In this document: positions 8,911-17,137 of the stretch, one piece after another
Numbering within the stretch: the first letter of the stretch is position 1
Layout of the letters: each line of letters opens with the position of its first letter
Source of the DNA: Candidatus Babelota bacterium
Lineage (GTDB): Bacteria; Babelota; Babeliae; Babelales; Vermiphilaceae
Direction: 5' to 3'
Assembly (NCBI GenBank): GCA_029262555.1
Contig: JAJCZE010000017.1
Location: 1-64,000 of the forward strand
DNA length: 64,000 nucleotides
Notes under the pieces: generated by a model
Told to the model about the DNA's origin: nothing
Seen by the model: the letters and a program-made list of their open reading frames with translations, nothing else
The model's database searches: none
Made by a program: the position numbers and the translations under genes

Positions 8911-10350
8911 ATGAAACAATTTCAAACATTTAAATGCCTAATTGTAGCAGCTTTATTGGTTGTGATTTCATCGCAGCTAAATGGATTTGCCAATCTAATG
9001 CGGGAATACCAAAGCTTTGAGCAACTTATCGCTAATGATAATCCCCAAATATATCTCAACGCTATCGATCAATGCGATACAGCGCTTGAAGACGTACCTA
9101 CTCGCTCTCCTCAAAAAAAATGGACATTCATTGTTTATATGGCATCCGATAATGATTTACGCGCATTCGCGGCCAACAATATTCGTCAAATGGCCGCAGT
9201 TGGCTCGAATGAAAATGTTAATATTGTTGCTCACCTCGATATAAGGCTTAATGGCAACAGCAAAGTTACACGTCGTTATTACATAGAAAAAAATAAATTA
9301 AACCAGATGAATCACGAACCAGAGACACAAAGTATGGATAGTGGTAACCCTCAAACATTAATATCTTGTTGCGAATGGGCAATTCAAAATTTTCCTGCAG
9401 AGCAATACGCTCTTATTTTCTGGAATCATGGCACAGGAATTATAGATCCACAAAATAATAGAATTATAAATCCGGCAGAACTTTTTAGCTTTAACTCGCG
9501 CACAAATACGCTTGAACTCGATCGATCCGTTGGTTTTTTAGAATTTTTACATTTTGTAGATCAGGATCAACGTGGCATTTGTTGGGACAATACCACGGGC
9601 CACTATCTCACAAACCAAGACGTTGATATGGCTTTAAATCATATTTGCACCAATGTACTTAAAAAGAAATTTAGCCTCATCGGATTTGATGCATGCCTTA
9701 TGTCTATGATAGAAATCGCGCACTACTTACGCAATTACAGTGAAGTGATGGTAGGTTCTCAAGAAGTGGAATTAGGGACAGGGTGGAACTATTCGTATGT
9801 ATTACAACCACTTTTAACTGAAAACTACAATCCCTTCGATTTGGCCAAACAAATTGTGCGATCATATGTCCGATCATACCAAGACATCACACATGATTTT
9901 ACTCAGTCCGCTATCGATTTGCGAAAATCAGAGCATATTGAAAAAAATATTGATTCCATTGCGCGCCTTTTACTAGAAGCCATCAAGCATCAAAATAAAA
10001 ACTCAGTAGTGCAAGCAGTTAAAACAAGCAGAAATAGAAGGCAATGCACCCACTTTGATGAGCCTTCGTATATTGATCTACACCACTTTTATAGCAATCT
10101 CCAAAGTAAAATTGGAAAATGCTCCGTTTCCCGATCCGCTCGACCACTCCTGCAAAAAATCAGCAACGAAATCACACAGGGCAAACAATTAATTTCAGAA
10201 ATTGTCATTGCAAACGCCTGCGGAAAAAATTTGAAACAAGCGCAAGGGCTTTCTATCTACTTTCCCGAGAATCGCATTCACCCTTCATATGGGCAAACGC
10301 TGTTTGCAAAATCAAATGCGTGGTACAAACTTGTACAAATGTGTAAATAA
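8911..10350 (+). CDS. Exported clostripain-like cysteine peptidase (family C11)
   Basis: Cysteine peptidase of 479 aa. A signal peptide covers residues 1-26 (hydrophobic core IVAALLVVI). The catalytic domain begins at WTFIVYMASDNDL (71-83), typical of C11 and gingipain-clan enzymes. The catalytic His is H173 in FWNHGTG and the nucleophile is C262 in GFDACLMS. Characterised clostripains cleave after Arg and often process themselves. Export suggests it acts on envelope or host proteins. A strong GGGGG-type ribosome site precedes the ATG. The gene stands alone between comEC and the uracil glycosylase gene. Confidence 0.88.
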   Translation: MKQFQTFKCLIVAALLVVISSQLNGFANLMREYQSFEQLIANDNPQIYLNAIDQCDTALEDVPTRSPQKKWTFIVYMASDNDLRAFAANNIRQMAAVGSNENVNIVAHLDIRLNGNSKVTRRYYIEKNKLNQMNHEPETQSMDSGNPQTLISCCEWAIQNFPAEQYALIFWNHGTGIIDPQNNRIINPAELFSFNSRTNTLELDRSVGFLEFLHFVDQDQRGICWDNTTGHYLTNQDVDMALNHICTNVLKKKFSLIGFDACLMSMIEIAHYLRNYSEVMVGSQEVELGTGWNYSYVLQPLLTENYNPFDLAKQIVRSYVRSYQDITHDFTQSAIDLRKSEHIEKNIDSIARLLLEAIKHQNKNSVVQAVKTSRNRRQCTHFDEPSYIDLHHFYSNLQSKIGKCSVSRSARPLLQKISNEITQGKQLISEIVIANACGKNLKQAQGLSIYFPENRIHPSYGQTLFAKSNAWYKLVQMCK

Positions 10351-10438
10351 ATAACGCAACATTAGAAATAGCAGCGCAATACCGCTATACTAAAGGAGTT
10401 ACCATAATAGGTCACACTGTAAAGCGGGAAAAAGCAAC

Positions 10439-11008
10439 ATGAATGCAACATCAAATAAGCAACGCCTTCTTAAGGCACTTTATAGTCCTTATAGCGGCTG
10501 CAATGGATGCCATTTCAATATGCCTAAAGCAACACAACTCGTCTGGGGAGAAGGAAACATTAATAGCTCCATCCTCTTTATAGGAGAAGCTCCCGGCAAA
10601 GATGAAGATATTCAAGGCAAGCCATTTGTAGGGCGCTCTGGAAAGCTTCTCAACAAGCTCCTAGAGGCGGCTGGAAGCGCTAGAAGTAACGTGTTTATTA
10701 CCAATATTGTAAAATGCCGCCCACCCAATAATAGACGCCCACTTGCACAAGAAATTGAAATCAGTCGGCCCCTCCTCTATAGTCAAATCGACATTCTTAA
10801 GCCGCGCATCATTTGCACCCTTGGATCAGCCGCACTAGAAGGCCTACTGGATGAATCTGTTAAAATATCTGAAAAGAGAGGAATCCCTATTTCGTGGCGT
10901 AATACCACCATACTTCCCGCCTTTCACCCTGCCTATACCCTGAGAAACCCTAAAAAACAAAGCGTTCTTGCTGCCGATATAGTCACCGCCATCACACTTT
11001 CTCAATAG
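10439..11008 (+). CDS. udg: Family 4 uracil-DNA glycosylase
   Basis: Removes uracil from DNA that arose by cytosine deamination. The 189-aa length is typical. Motif A is GEAPGKDED (49-57) and motif B is in FHPAYTLRNP near residue 163. Four Cys residues expected to bind a 4Fe-4S cluster are present: C21 and C24 (CNGC), C93 (KCRPPNNRRP) and C126 (RIICTLG). So this repair enzyme keeps its cluster, unlike the MutY-like protein nearby. The stop codon lies inside a perfect nine-base inverted repeat (10995-11020) that opens the origin-like region. Confidence 0.92.
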   Translation: MNATSNKQRLLKALYSPYSGCNGCHFNMPKATQLVWGEGNINSSILFIGEAPGKDEDIQGKPFVGRSGKLLNKLLEAAGSARSNVFITNIVKCRPPNNRRPLAQEIEISRPLLYSQIDILKPRIICTLGSAALEGLLDESVKISEKRGIPISWRNTTILPAFHPAYTLRNPKKQSVLAADIVTAITLSQ

Positions 11009-11018
11009 TTAGAGAAAG

Positions 11019-11076
11019 TGGTGGATAACTTGGTGGATAACTTGGTGGATAAGTGGTGGATAACTTGGTGGATAAC
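11019..11076 (+). repeat. Tandem array of five DnaA-box-like units
   Basis: GTGGATAA occurs at 11021, 11033, 11045, 11056 and 11068, each preceded by TG or G to give TGGTGGATAA-like units. The spacing is 12, 12, 11 and 12 bases, about one helical turn, so bound proteins would lie on one face of the DNA. Every unit has the same variant (complement TTATCCACC), which suggests a lineage-specific box. Confidence 0.85.
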
Positions 11077-11163
11077 TCTGAAAAGATTTGCCCAGAGGGA
11101 GAATCGAAGAGGTCTTTTTTTAAAGCAACCTCCCATGGCTTGTTTTGAGAGGGTCGAAAAAAG

Positions 11164-11283
11164 TTATCCACCAAAACTTAAAAGTTATCCACCACTTATC
11201 CACCAAGTTATCCACCACCATTAAAAGCTTTGATTGGGCCAGTAGCACGATTAATTGATAAATAAAATCGGGAGTTATCCACC
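11164..11283 (-). repeat. Second group of five DnaA-box-like units, opposite orientation
   Basis: TTATCCACC occurs at 11164, 11185, 11196, 11208 and 11275. The middle three are packed at 11-12 base spacing as in the first array, while the last stands apart next to the AT-rich element. The two groups are mirror images, so the strands could also form a long imperfect cruciform. Confidence 0.85.
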
Positions 11284-11297
11284 AAAAACGCCTCCAT

Positions 11298-11352
11298 CTA
11301 TTATTACTACTCTTATAACTATATTTATATATAAATAATAATAATAAGAATT
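11298..11352. promoter_or_regulatory. DnaA-trio-like run and AT-rich unwinding element
   Basis: From 11298 the plus strand reads CTA TTA TTA CTA CTC TTA. Its complement, read 3' to 5', is GAT AAT AAT GAT GAG AAT, five of six fitting the DnaA-trio consensus [G/A]A[T/A]. It begins 14 bases after the last box. The following bases to about 11352 are almost only A and T, suitable for duplex opening. The assignment depends on the origin interpretation. Confidence 0.6.
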
Positions 11353-11505
11353 TCTTAAAAAGGAGGAGTGTGGTGAAAAAAGAGAGGTCGTGAGCCTATA
11401 TTGCGAAACACAAATATTTATACTACACTGAGAAAGTTAAAACCGAGCAAACTGCTTGGCTCTTGATTATCCCTTTAGATAACTATCTGACCCACAAAGG
11501 ACACC

Positions 11506-12570
11506 GTGAATCTCTTTGATGTTATAGAAGAACTCGTTTCTGAACGAGGACTTGAGCGAGAAACGCTTGAAAATATTATCTGCGAAGGCATGCTCGCTGC
11601 ATTTGAGCGTAAGTATCCCGATGCTGCTTTAAAGGCGGAGTATGATGCTAAGAGCGGTAGCGTAACGATCCTTACGGAGAAAACGGTAGTTCCTTCTGTA
11701 AAAGATCCTGAAAAAGAAATTAGCACTAAAAAAGCACACACATTCGATAAGAAAGCAAAAGCTGGTGACGCGCTTTGGGTTCCTTTTGAGGAAAAAATTG
11801 GCAGGATTGAAATTCTGCGAGCTCGTCAGGTTATTGCAAATCAAATTCGTAGAGTTGAAGCTTCTGTTGTGTACGATGAATACAAAGACAAGCAGGGCGA
11901 AATTATACATGGCACAATTCACAAGTGTGAACGTGGTGGCGCCGTAGTTAAGATCGATGATCAGCTTGCGTTTTTACCTCAAAGCAACACTTCGCCAGCA
12001 GATAAATGCATTGTTGGGTATCCAATTCGCGCTTTATTGAAAGAGGTTTTGGTTGAGCCGAAAAATGATTATCAGCTTATTCTTGATCGCGCATCGGATC
12101 TTTTCTTGCAAAAGCTTGTTGAGCTTGAGATTCCAGAAATTTTTGAAAAGTTAGTTGAAATTAAAAGTATTGTTCGTTCTCCTGGGTACAAAACTAAAAT
12201 AGTTGTTACTTCAAACGATCCAAACATTGATCCCGTGGGGACGTGTGTGGGCGTTGGTGGAAGCAGGATTAAGCCGATTTTGAAAGAGCTTGGCTCTGAA
12301 AAAATTGATATTATTCCATGGACAGAATCCAGAGAAATGTTGATTCGTCAGGCATTAAAGCCTGCTCAAATCGATCGCATTGAGTTGGTTGAGGATGACG
12401 CTACTGCAAGAGTATGGCTTGGCGAGGATCAGCGCGCGCTTGCAATTGGTAGAATGGGGCAGAATATTTCTCTTGCCTCGCGTTTAACTGGCGTTAATAT
12501 CCAACTAGTGCAAAAAGAAAAGTCTGACATGGATGAGCCCATGCAGGAGCCTTTTGAAGAGCAAGAGTAG
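11506..12570 (+). CDS. nusA: Transcription termination/antitermination factor NusA
   Basis: Binds RNA polymerase and nascent RNA to control pausing, termination and antitermination. At 354 aa it has the N-terminal polymerase-binding domain (NLFDVIEELVSERG), an S1 domain (about 130-200), and two KH domains; the KH1 motif is GTCVGVGGSRIKPI and the KH2 motif is AIGRMGQNISLAS. There is no acidic C-terminal repeat region. The start is a GTG at 11506 preceded by AAAGGA; the protein start at this site matches the family. infB follows 56 bases later. The ylxR gene often found between them is absent. Confidence 0.95.
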   Translation: MNLFDVIEELVSERGLERETLENIICEGMLAAFERKYPDAALKAEYDAKSGSVTILTEKTVVPSVKDPEKEISTKKAHTFDKKAKAGDALWVPFEEKIGRIEILRARQVIANQIRRVEASVVYDEYKDKQGEIIHGTIHKCERGGAVVKIDDQLAFLPQSNTSPADKCIVGYPIRALLKEVLVEPKNDYQLILDRASDLFLQKLVELEIPEIFEKLVEIKSIVRSPGYKTKIVVTSNDPNIDPVGTCVGVGGSRIKPILKELGSEKIDIIPWTESREMLIRQALKPAQIDRIELVEDDATARVWLGEDQRALAIGRMGQNISLASRLTGVNIQLVQKEKSDMDEPMQEPFEEQE

Positions 12571-12626
12571 TAGCGGCAACAATTTTTATTGGGCAGTGAT
12601 GGCCTTGAGCAACCGTAAGAAATAAT

Positions 12627-14654
12627 ATGCGAATATATGAGCTTTCCAAAAAATTAGAAATTCCGTCTAAAAAGTTAATAGAGGCGTTGCTGAAAGAGGG
12701 CATCTCTGTTAAGAGCCATATGTCTGTCATTGATGATAAGGCGGTTGCGCTATTGCGTAAGAAGTTTACCATCCCAGCTGCGCCAAAACAAAAAGAACAA
12801 GATTCCCCAAAACCAAGTAAAGATGCCATGCAAAAAGAATCAGTTAATCGCCGCCCTTCGCAGCAAAAATCTCGCGCTCCTAAAAAATTAAAACCAGTTC
12901 GGCCTGCATTTACAGAGCCTGTTCATCAAGCGCCAGAGGCGCCTATGGAGCCGGAAACTCCGAAAGAAATGATTATTGAACCGATGCTGGTTACTGATGC
13001 TGCAGAAAAAATGGGCAAGGCGGTTAATGACGTTATTATTACACTTCTCGGTTGGAAAATTATCGCTCCTAAAAATCAGCAATTACCTCAAGAAGCAGTT
13101 GCTCGCTTGGCAGAGCACTACGGAATTAAAGCTGCAAAAAAACAAGAGGTAATTAAGAGTGAGTTTCAGCCTCTTGAAAAAGAGGGTAAGGGCGATCTTA
13201 AAGATCGCTTACCTGTAGTTGTGGTATTGGGCCACGTAGATCATGGAAAAACAACGCTTCTTGATTTTATTAGAAAAACACGAGTTGTTGCCAAAGAAAA
13301 AGGCGGCATTACCCAGCATCTTGGTGCGTATCAGGCAAAAACCAAGCAAGGTAACTTAGTTTTTCTTGATACTCCTGGGCACGAAGCTTTTCCAAAAATG
13401 CGTCAACGTGGTATCAAAGTTGCCGATATTGGTATTTTAGTTATTGCTGCTGACGATGGTATTATGCCGCAAACTATCGAAGCTATTCAGCACCTAAAAA
13501 CAATGAATGTTCCTATTGTTGTCGCGATAAATAAAGTAGATAAGGCTGATTCGCCGCAAATTGAAACAGTGAAGCGTCAACTTGCTGAGCATGATTTGCT
13601 TCCGGAAGAATGGGGCGGCCAAGTGGTTTGTGTTCCACTTTCGGCACTTGAAGGCAAAGGTGTTGATGAGTTGCTGGAAATGGTTGCTTTGCAAGCGCAG
13701 CTTTTAGAGCTTAAAGCCTCTCATGAAGGCTTTGCCCATTGTTATGTACTTGAATCAAAATTAGAGCGTGGGCGCGGTCCTGTTGCTACTCTTATTTGTC
13801 AGCACGGCAAGCTAAAAGTCGGTGATTATTTTGTGTGCGGTGAAACTACTGGACGCGTGAGTTCTATTAAAAATTATGAAGGAAAAGGGCTTTCTGAAGT
13901 GGGCCCATCCGTACCTGTTTCTGTAGCAGGATTTAAAGAGCTTCCTGCGGCGGGTGATTTGTTTAGTGCGATTGATAAAGCTGATATTCGTAAGGCTATG
14001 CAGCAGCAAGATCAGCGAGCTACTGTTGCAACGCGTGGAACGCAAGAGGGTAATATTAATATCATCGTAAAAGTTGATACGAACTCCTCAAAAGAAGCAC
14101 TGCTTGATGCTATTTATAAAATGACGAAAAAAAGTGACGTAGGTGTGAATATTCTTCATGCCGGAGTTGGCGGTATTAGTGAAAGTGATGTTGAATTAGC
14201 ATTCAGCACTGGTGCTTCTATTATTGGATTGCATGTAAAAGCAGAGGCAAAAGCTGCATTGTTAGCACAGCGTCGTTCTGTTTCTATCAAACTATTCGAT
14301 ATTATTTACAAGCTTTTAGAGGATCTTCAAGAGCATCTTGAAAGCAAAAAAGAAATTGAAATGGTTCGCACTAAGATTGGTGAAGCTGTGGTGCGTGCGG
14401 TATTTGATATAAAAGGCGTTGGGGTTATTGCAGGATCATATGTGCAAGATGGTCGATTTACGCGTGATGGATTTATAGTTGCATGGCGCGGAAAAGAAAA
14501 AATCGGAGAAGGCAAGATCACAAGTCTGCAGCGAGATAAAAAAACGGTTAAAGAAGTTCATTTCGGATTTGAGTGTGGATTTGTGGTTGAAGGCATCACT
14601 GAGTGGGAAGTAGATGACCGCGTAGAATGCTTTATCGAAATGCCTAAAAAATAA
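12627..14654 (+). CDS. infB: Translation initiation factor IF-2
   Basis: GTPase that brings initiator tRNA to the 30S subunit and promotes 50S joining. The 675-aa protein has a short N-terminal IF2_N module (MRIYELSKKLEIPSKKLI), a Pro/Lys-rich linker (about 50-110) and a second IF2_N-like module (about 120-165). The G domain then shows G1 GHVDHGKTT, G3 DTPGHE and G4 NKVD. Domains II, III and the C-terminal fMet-tRNA domain follow. The N-terminal region is short relative to E. coli IF-2. It is in the nusA-infB arrangement that is widely conserved. The initiator tRNA it binds is encoded at 60958-61034. Confidence 0.96.
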   Translation: MRIYELSKKLEIPSKKLIEALLKEGISVKSHMSVIDDKAVALLRKKFTIPAAPKQKEQDSPKPSKDAMQKESVNRRPSQQKSRAPKKLKPVRPAFTEPVHQAPEAPMEPETPKEMIIEPMLVTDAAEKMGKAVNDVIITLLGWKIIAPKNQQLPQEAVARLAEHYGIKAAKKQEVIKSEFQPLEKEGKGDLKDRLPVVVVLGHVDHGKTTLLDFIRKTRVVAKEKGGITQHLGAYQAKTKQGNLVFLDTPGHEAFPKMRQRGIKVADIGILVIAADDGIMPQTIEAIQHLKTMNVPIVVAINKVDKADSPQIETVKRQLAEHDLLPEEWGGQVVCVPLSALEGKGVDELLEMVALQAQLLELKASHEGFAHCYVLESKLERGRGPVATLICQHGKLKVGDYFVCGETTGRVSSIKNYEGKGLSEVGPSVPVSVAGFKELPAAGDLFSAIDKADIRKAMQQQDQRATVATRGTQEGNINIIVKVDTNSSKEALLDAIYKMTKKSDVGVNILHAGVGGISESDVELAFSTGASIIGLHVKAEAKAALLAQRRSVSIKLFDIIYKLLEDLQEHLESKKEIEMVRTKIGEAVVRAVFDIKGVGVIAGSYVQDGRFTRDGFIVAWRGKEKIGEGKITSLQRDKKTVKEVHFGFECGFVVEGITEWEVDDRVECFIEMPKK

Positions 14655-14691
14655 CGCTATGGCGTTTTCCCGCATAGCAGTGGGGTAGCCA

Positions 14692-15687
14692 ATGAATGTT
14701 ACTGCCGTAAAAATTTCATTTTCGTTTATCTTTTCGTTTCTTATTACATTGTTTCTTATTCCGTATTTTTGCGTGCTTGCTCAGCGCCTTCAATTTATGG
14801 ATGTGCCGGATGGTAAGATAAAAAAGCAGTCGGGAGCTGTTCCTTATCTTGGTGGTGTAGCGGTATATGTTGGTTTTTTGTGCGGGCTTGTGTTTACTGT
14901 GCCGTTTGAAAATCAAATATCGCTTTTAGTTATAGGGTCGACTCTTCTTTTACTGGTCGGATTATTTGATGATCTGTTTCAGATGAAGCCATATCAAAAG
15001 TTTTTTGGCCAAACGATTGTTGCCCTGTGTTTTTTAAAGGCTGGGTTTTATCTTAAATCGCACGTTTTTTATAATGTATGGAAAATGCCCCTTTCTATTC
15101 TGTGGATTCTCACTGTGATTAACGCATTTAATCTTGTAGATGTAATGGATGGCCTTGCCACCTCTTTGGCAGTCTATGCCACTGCTACGCTTTTGATTAT
15201 CGCCTATTTCTTGAATCATTGGGTGGCTATGATTATTCTTGCTGCTTTTTTGGGACCACTATGCGCTTTTTTTGTATACAATCGCCCCCCAGCTCGTATT
15301 TATTTGGGGGATGCAGGGTCACTGTTTATAGGAGGCTTTTTAGCGATAATGCCATTTCTTTTTGATTGGGGGACTTATAATTGGTATGGATACTTCACTC
15401 CCATTATTATACTAGGCATTCCTCTTTTGGAGTGTGTTTCTTTAATTGCAATTCGCGCCTATAAGGGGATTCCCTTTTATTTGGGTAGCCCTGATCACTT
15501 TTGCTGCTATCTGATGGATAATGGATGGAGCAAATCTTCAATTCTCGTATATCTTTTTTTCTTATCTGTCACATTGGCACTCATTTCGGTTGGATTTGTG
15601 CTTGGAAAAATTGCCCTCGCACCGGTTTTGGGAATGGGCCTTCTGTTTCTGATTGTATGGATTGCTGTATTACAGCGCAAATTGTGA
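14692..15687 (+). CDS. WecA/MraY-type phospho-sugar polyprenyl-phosphate transferase
   Basis: Integral membrane enzyme of 331 aa with about ten or eleven helices, of glycosyltransferase family 4. It should transfer a sugar-1-phosphate (probably GlcNAc-1-P or a relative) from a UDP-sugar to undecaprenyl phosphate. Motifs seen are the substrate loop DVPDGKIKKQSGAVPYLGG, the Mg-binding LFDDLF, the central NAFNLVDVMDGLA and the catalytic-loop IYLGDAGS, followed by GSPDHFCCYL where WecA-like proteins have a His motif. This points more to WecA/TagO than to MraY. It would start synthesis of a surface polysaccharide or lipid-linked glycan. It lies 37 bases after infB. Confidence 0.85.
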   Translation: MNVTAVKISFSFIFSFLITLFLIPYFCVLAQRLQFMDVPDGKIKKQSGAVPYLGGVAVYVGFLCGLVFTVPFENQISLLVIGSTLLLLVGLFDDLFQMKPYQKFFGQTIVALCFLKAGFYLKSHVFYNVWKMPLSILWILTVINAFNLVDVMDGLATSLAVYATATLLIIAYFLNHWVAMIILAAFLGPLCAFFVYNRPPARIYLGDAGSLFIGGFLAIMPFLFDWGTYNWYGYFTPIIILGIPLLECVSLIAIRAYKGIPFYLGSPDHFCCYLMDNGWSKSSILVYLFFLSVTLALISVGFVLGKIALAPVLGMGLLFLIVWIAVLQRKL

Positions 15688-15694
15688 TGTTTTC

Positions 15695-15859
15695 CTATAG
15701 AAACGCTTTGTTGCTTTTTCGTTGCTTTTGCTGATTTGGCAGCATGATTTCTTCAATAGCTCCGTCTGGCGCGCTATTTTGTGTTGTTGCGTTTTTAGTT
15801 CTCTTTTTTTCTTTTTCTTTTTCTTTGATATGGGAGATGATGGAAGTGTCGTTTGACAT
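15695..15859 (-). CDS. Possible small Lys-rich protein, 54 aa
   Basis: The 317 bases between the transferase gene and nfo contain one short open frame on the minus strand, starting MSNDTSIISHIKEKEKEK and ending in SNKAFL. It is hydrophilic and rich in Lys and Glu. A GGAG lies 13 bases upstream of the ATG, farther than usual, and an in-frame TAG just before the ATG fixes the start. It lies downstream of nfo on the same strand. It may be a real small gene or chance. Nothing else is evident in this gap. Confidence 0.25.
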   Translation of the reverse strand: MSNDTSIISHIKEKEKEKKRTKNATTQNSAPDGAIEEIMLPNQQKQRKSNKAFL

Positions 15860-16004
15860 TATCTAAGACTTACTCCTCTGAAGAAAGGGAGTGTTTTGAT
15901 GAAGCATGGTTAGAGGCACTGCTTACTGAGTGGGTAATAGATAGGTACCACTGCTTAAAAAGATTGCTACAATTCCTTCTTAGCTCATCTTTTTTGGGAC
16001 TTAT

Positions 16005-16931
16005 CTATTGCTTGCTCTTTGCCTCAACTTCCCTTTCTACTACCTTAATTTCCAATTCATTCTTCGTTTCGGGCCGCAAAAGAGATACTATTTTTTGCAT
16101 GTTTTTTAGATCTTCTGCTAAATCGTCTTTAGGCGTCTCTAGTATTTTTGGAATAGAAAAAAAACGCTTATCGTTGAAAAGAAGGCTAAATGATTCATTT
16201 CCAATTTTTCCTTCGCCGATATGTTCATGTCTATCAACGCGAGATCCAAGCTCTTTTTTAGAGTCATTTACGTGGATCACTTTAAGTAGTTCTAATCCAA
16301 TTATTTGATCAAAAAGTTGCCACGTGCTCTCGTAGGCTTGCTGTGTTCGCATGTCGTATCCGGCTGCAAATGCGTGGCATGTATCAAAGCAAATACCAAC
16401 ACGGGTTTTATTTTTAAGGGTTTTGTGTACAGTGGCCAGCTCTTCAAATTGAGAGCAAAGGTTACTTCCCTGCCCGGCCATGGTCTCTAAAAGGATCATT
16501 GTGTTTCCTGGCACAGACTCTATCACCTTGTCTAATTGTTGGGCGATTTGAGCAAGAGATTTCTGTTTTGGGCTTGTCTTATTTGATCCAGGGTGAAGCA
16601 CGAGGTAAGGGATACCTAATTGTTCACATCGAGATAACTCTTGCATAAGAGCGTTTGTTGATTTTTCAACAACTTCTGGGTTTGCTGATGCGATATTAAT
16701 CAAATATGCAGCATGTACCACAACGTCTTGAATAAATGAGCTTTGCCATGCTTTTTTAAATGCTGCTATCTCTTGCTTTGTGAGTGGTTTGCATGCCCAT
16801 TGCCGATTACTTTTTGTAAAAATTTGCATGGTGGTGCAGCCGATAGATTCTCCACGAGAAAAGGCTTGATCGAGCCCTCCACTTATTGAGATATGGGCTC
16901 CGAGCATCAGCATGGGGCGTTTGGTGTCCAT
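16005..16931 (-). CDS. nfo: Endonuclease IV (AP endonuclease)
   Basis: Zinc-dependent TIM-barrel enzyme that cuts DNA at abasic sites, acting after the glycosylases encoded at 2279 and 10439. At 308 aa it shows the family signatures LGAHISISGGL, TMQIFTKSNRQW, LLETMAGQGS, GICFDTCHAFAAGYD and HVNDSKKELGSRVDRHEHIGEG, which contain the three-zinc ligands. The ATG at 16931 has AAGGA five bases upstream; the shorter start at MLMLGAH is possible. The C-terminal 20 residues are a charged extension. Confidence 0.94.
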   Translation of the reverse strand: MDTKRPMLMLGAHISISGGLDQAFSRGESIGCTTMQIFTKSNRQWACKPLTKQEIAAFKKAWQSSFIQDVVVHAAYLINIASANPEVVEKSTNALMQELSRCEQLGIPYLVLHPGSNKTSPKQKSLAQIAQQLDKVIESVPGNTMILLETMAGQGSNLCSQFEELATVHKTLKNKTRVGICFDTCHAFAAGYDMRTQQAYESTWQLFDQIIGLELLKVIHVNDSKKELGSRVDRHEHIGEGKIGNESFSLLFNDKRFFSIPKILETPKDDLAEDLKNMQKIVSLLRPETKNELEIKVVEREVEAKSKQ

Positions 16932-17137
16932 AAAAATCCTTACCGTATAGAGCTGAAAACTGTTTACAATTCACTCTTTTAGAGTATACGAAATTCTGCG
17001 ATTTGTTTGACAAATTTGTAGCAAAAGGTACCCTAATTTCTCTGTATTCCCTTACGTATCCGCTATTTTCCAAAGATATGCGAATAACCGATTTTTATAT
17101 TTCTGATATATACTATTGAGCCATTTTAAGGAGGCAC

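Larger units (their letters stand above)
11012..11360. other. Candidate chromosomal replication origin (oriC)
   Basis: The 497 bases between udg and nusA contain no credible gene. They hold five GTGGATAA units on the plus strand, then five TTATCCAC units, each within the 9-mer TTATCCACC or its complement. That differs from the classical DnaA box TTATCCACA only at the last base. The last box is followed by a GC-rich spacer (11287-11296), then triplets fitting the DnaA-trio pattern, then an AT-only stretch. The order box, GC spacer, trio, AT-rich element matches the basal unwinding arrangement described for bacterial origins. G/C bias of plus-strand sequence also seems to change sign here. dnaA itself is not in the window. 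Confidence 0.72.

Noticed and set aside
10992-11224. Open frames on both strands translating to repeats such as YPPSYPPSYPP and WWITWWIT.
   Set aside because: They arise from the DnaA-box-like repeat array read as codons; there is no ribosome site and the composition is not protein-like.
11443-11459. Small imperfect hairpin (CCGAGCA / TGCTTGG) ahead of nusA.
   Set aside because: Stem is short with a mismatch and no T run; not enough to call an attenuator.
15853-16308. Plus-strand open frame of 151 codons.
   Set aside because: Most of it lies antisense to nfo, which has clear family motifs; the remaining part has no recognisable features.
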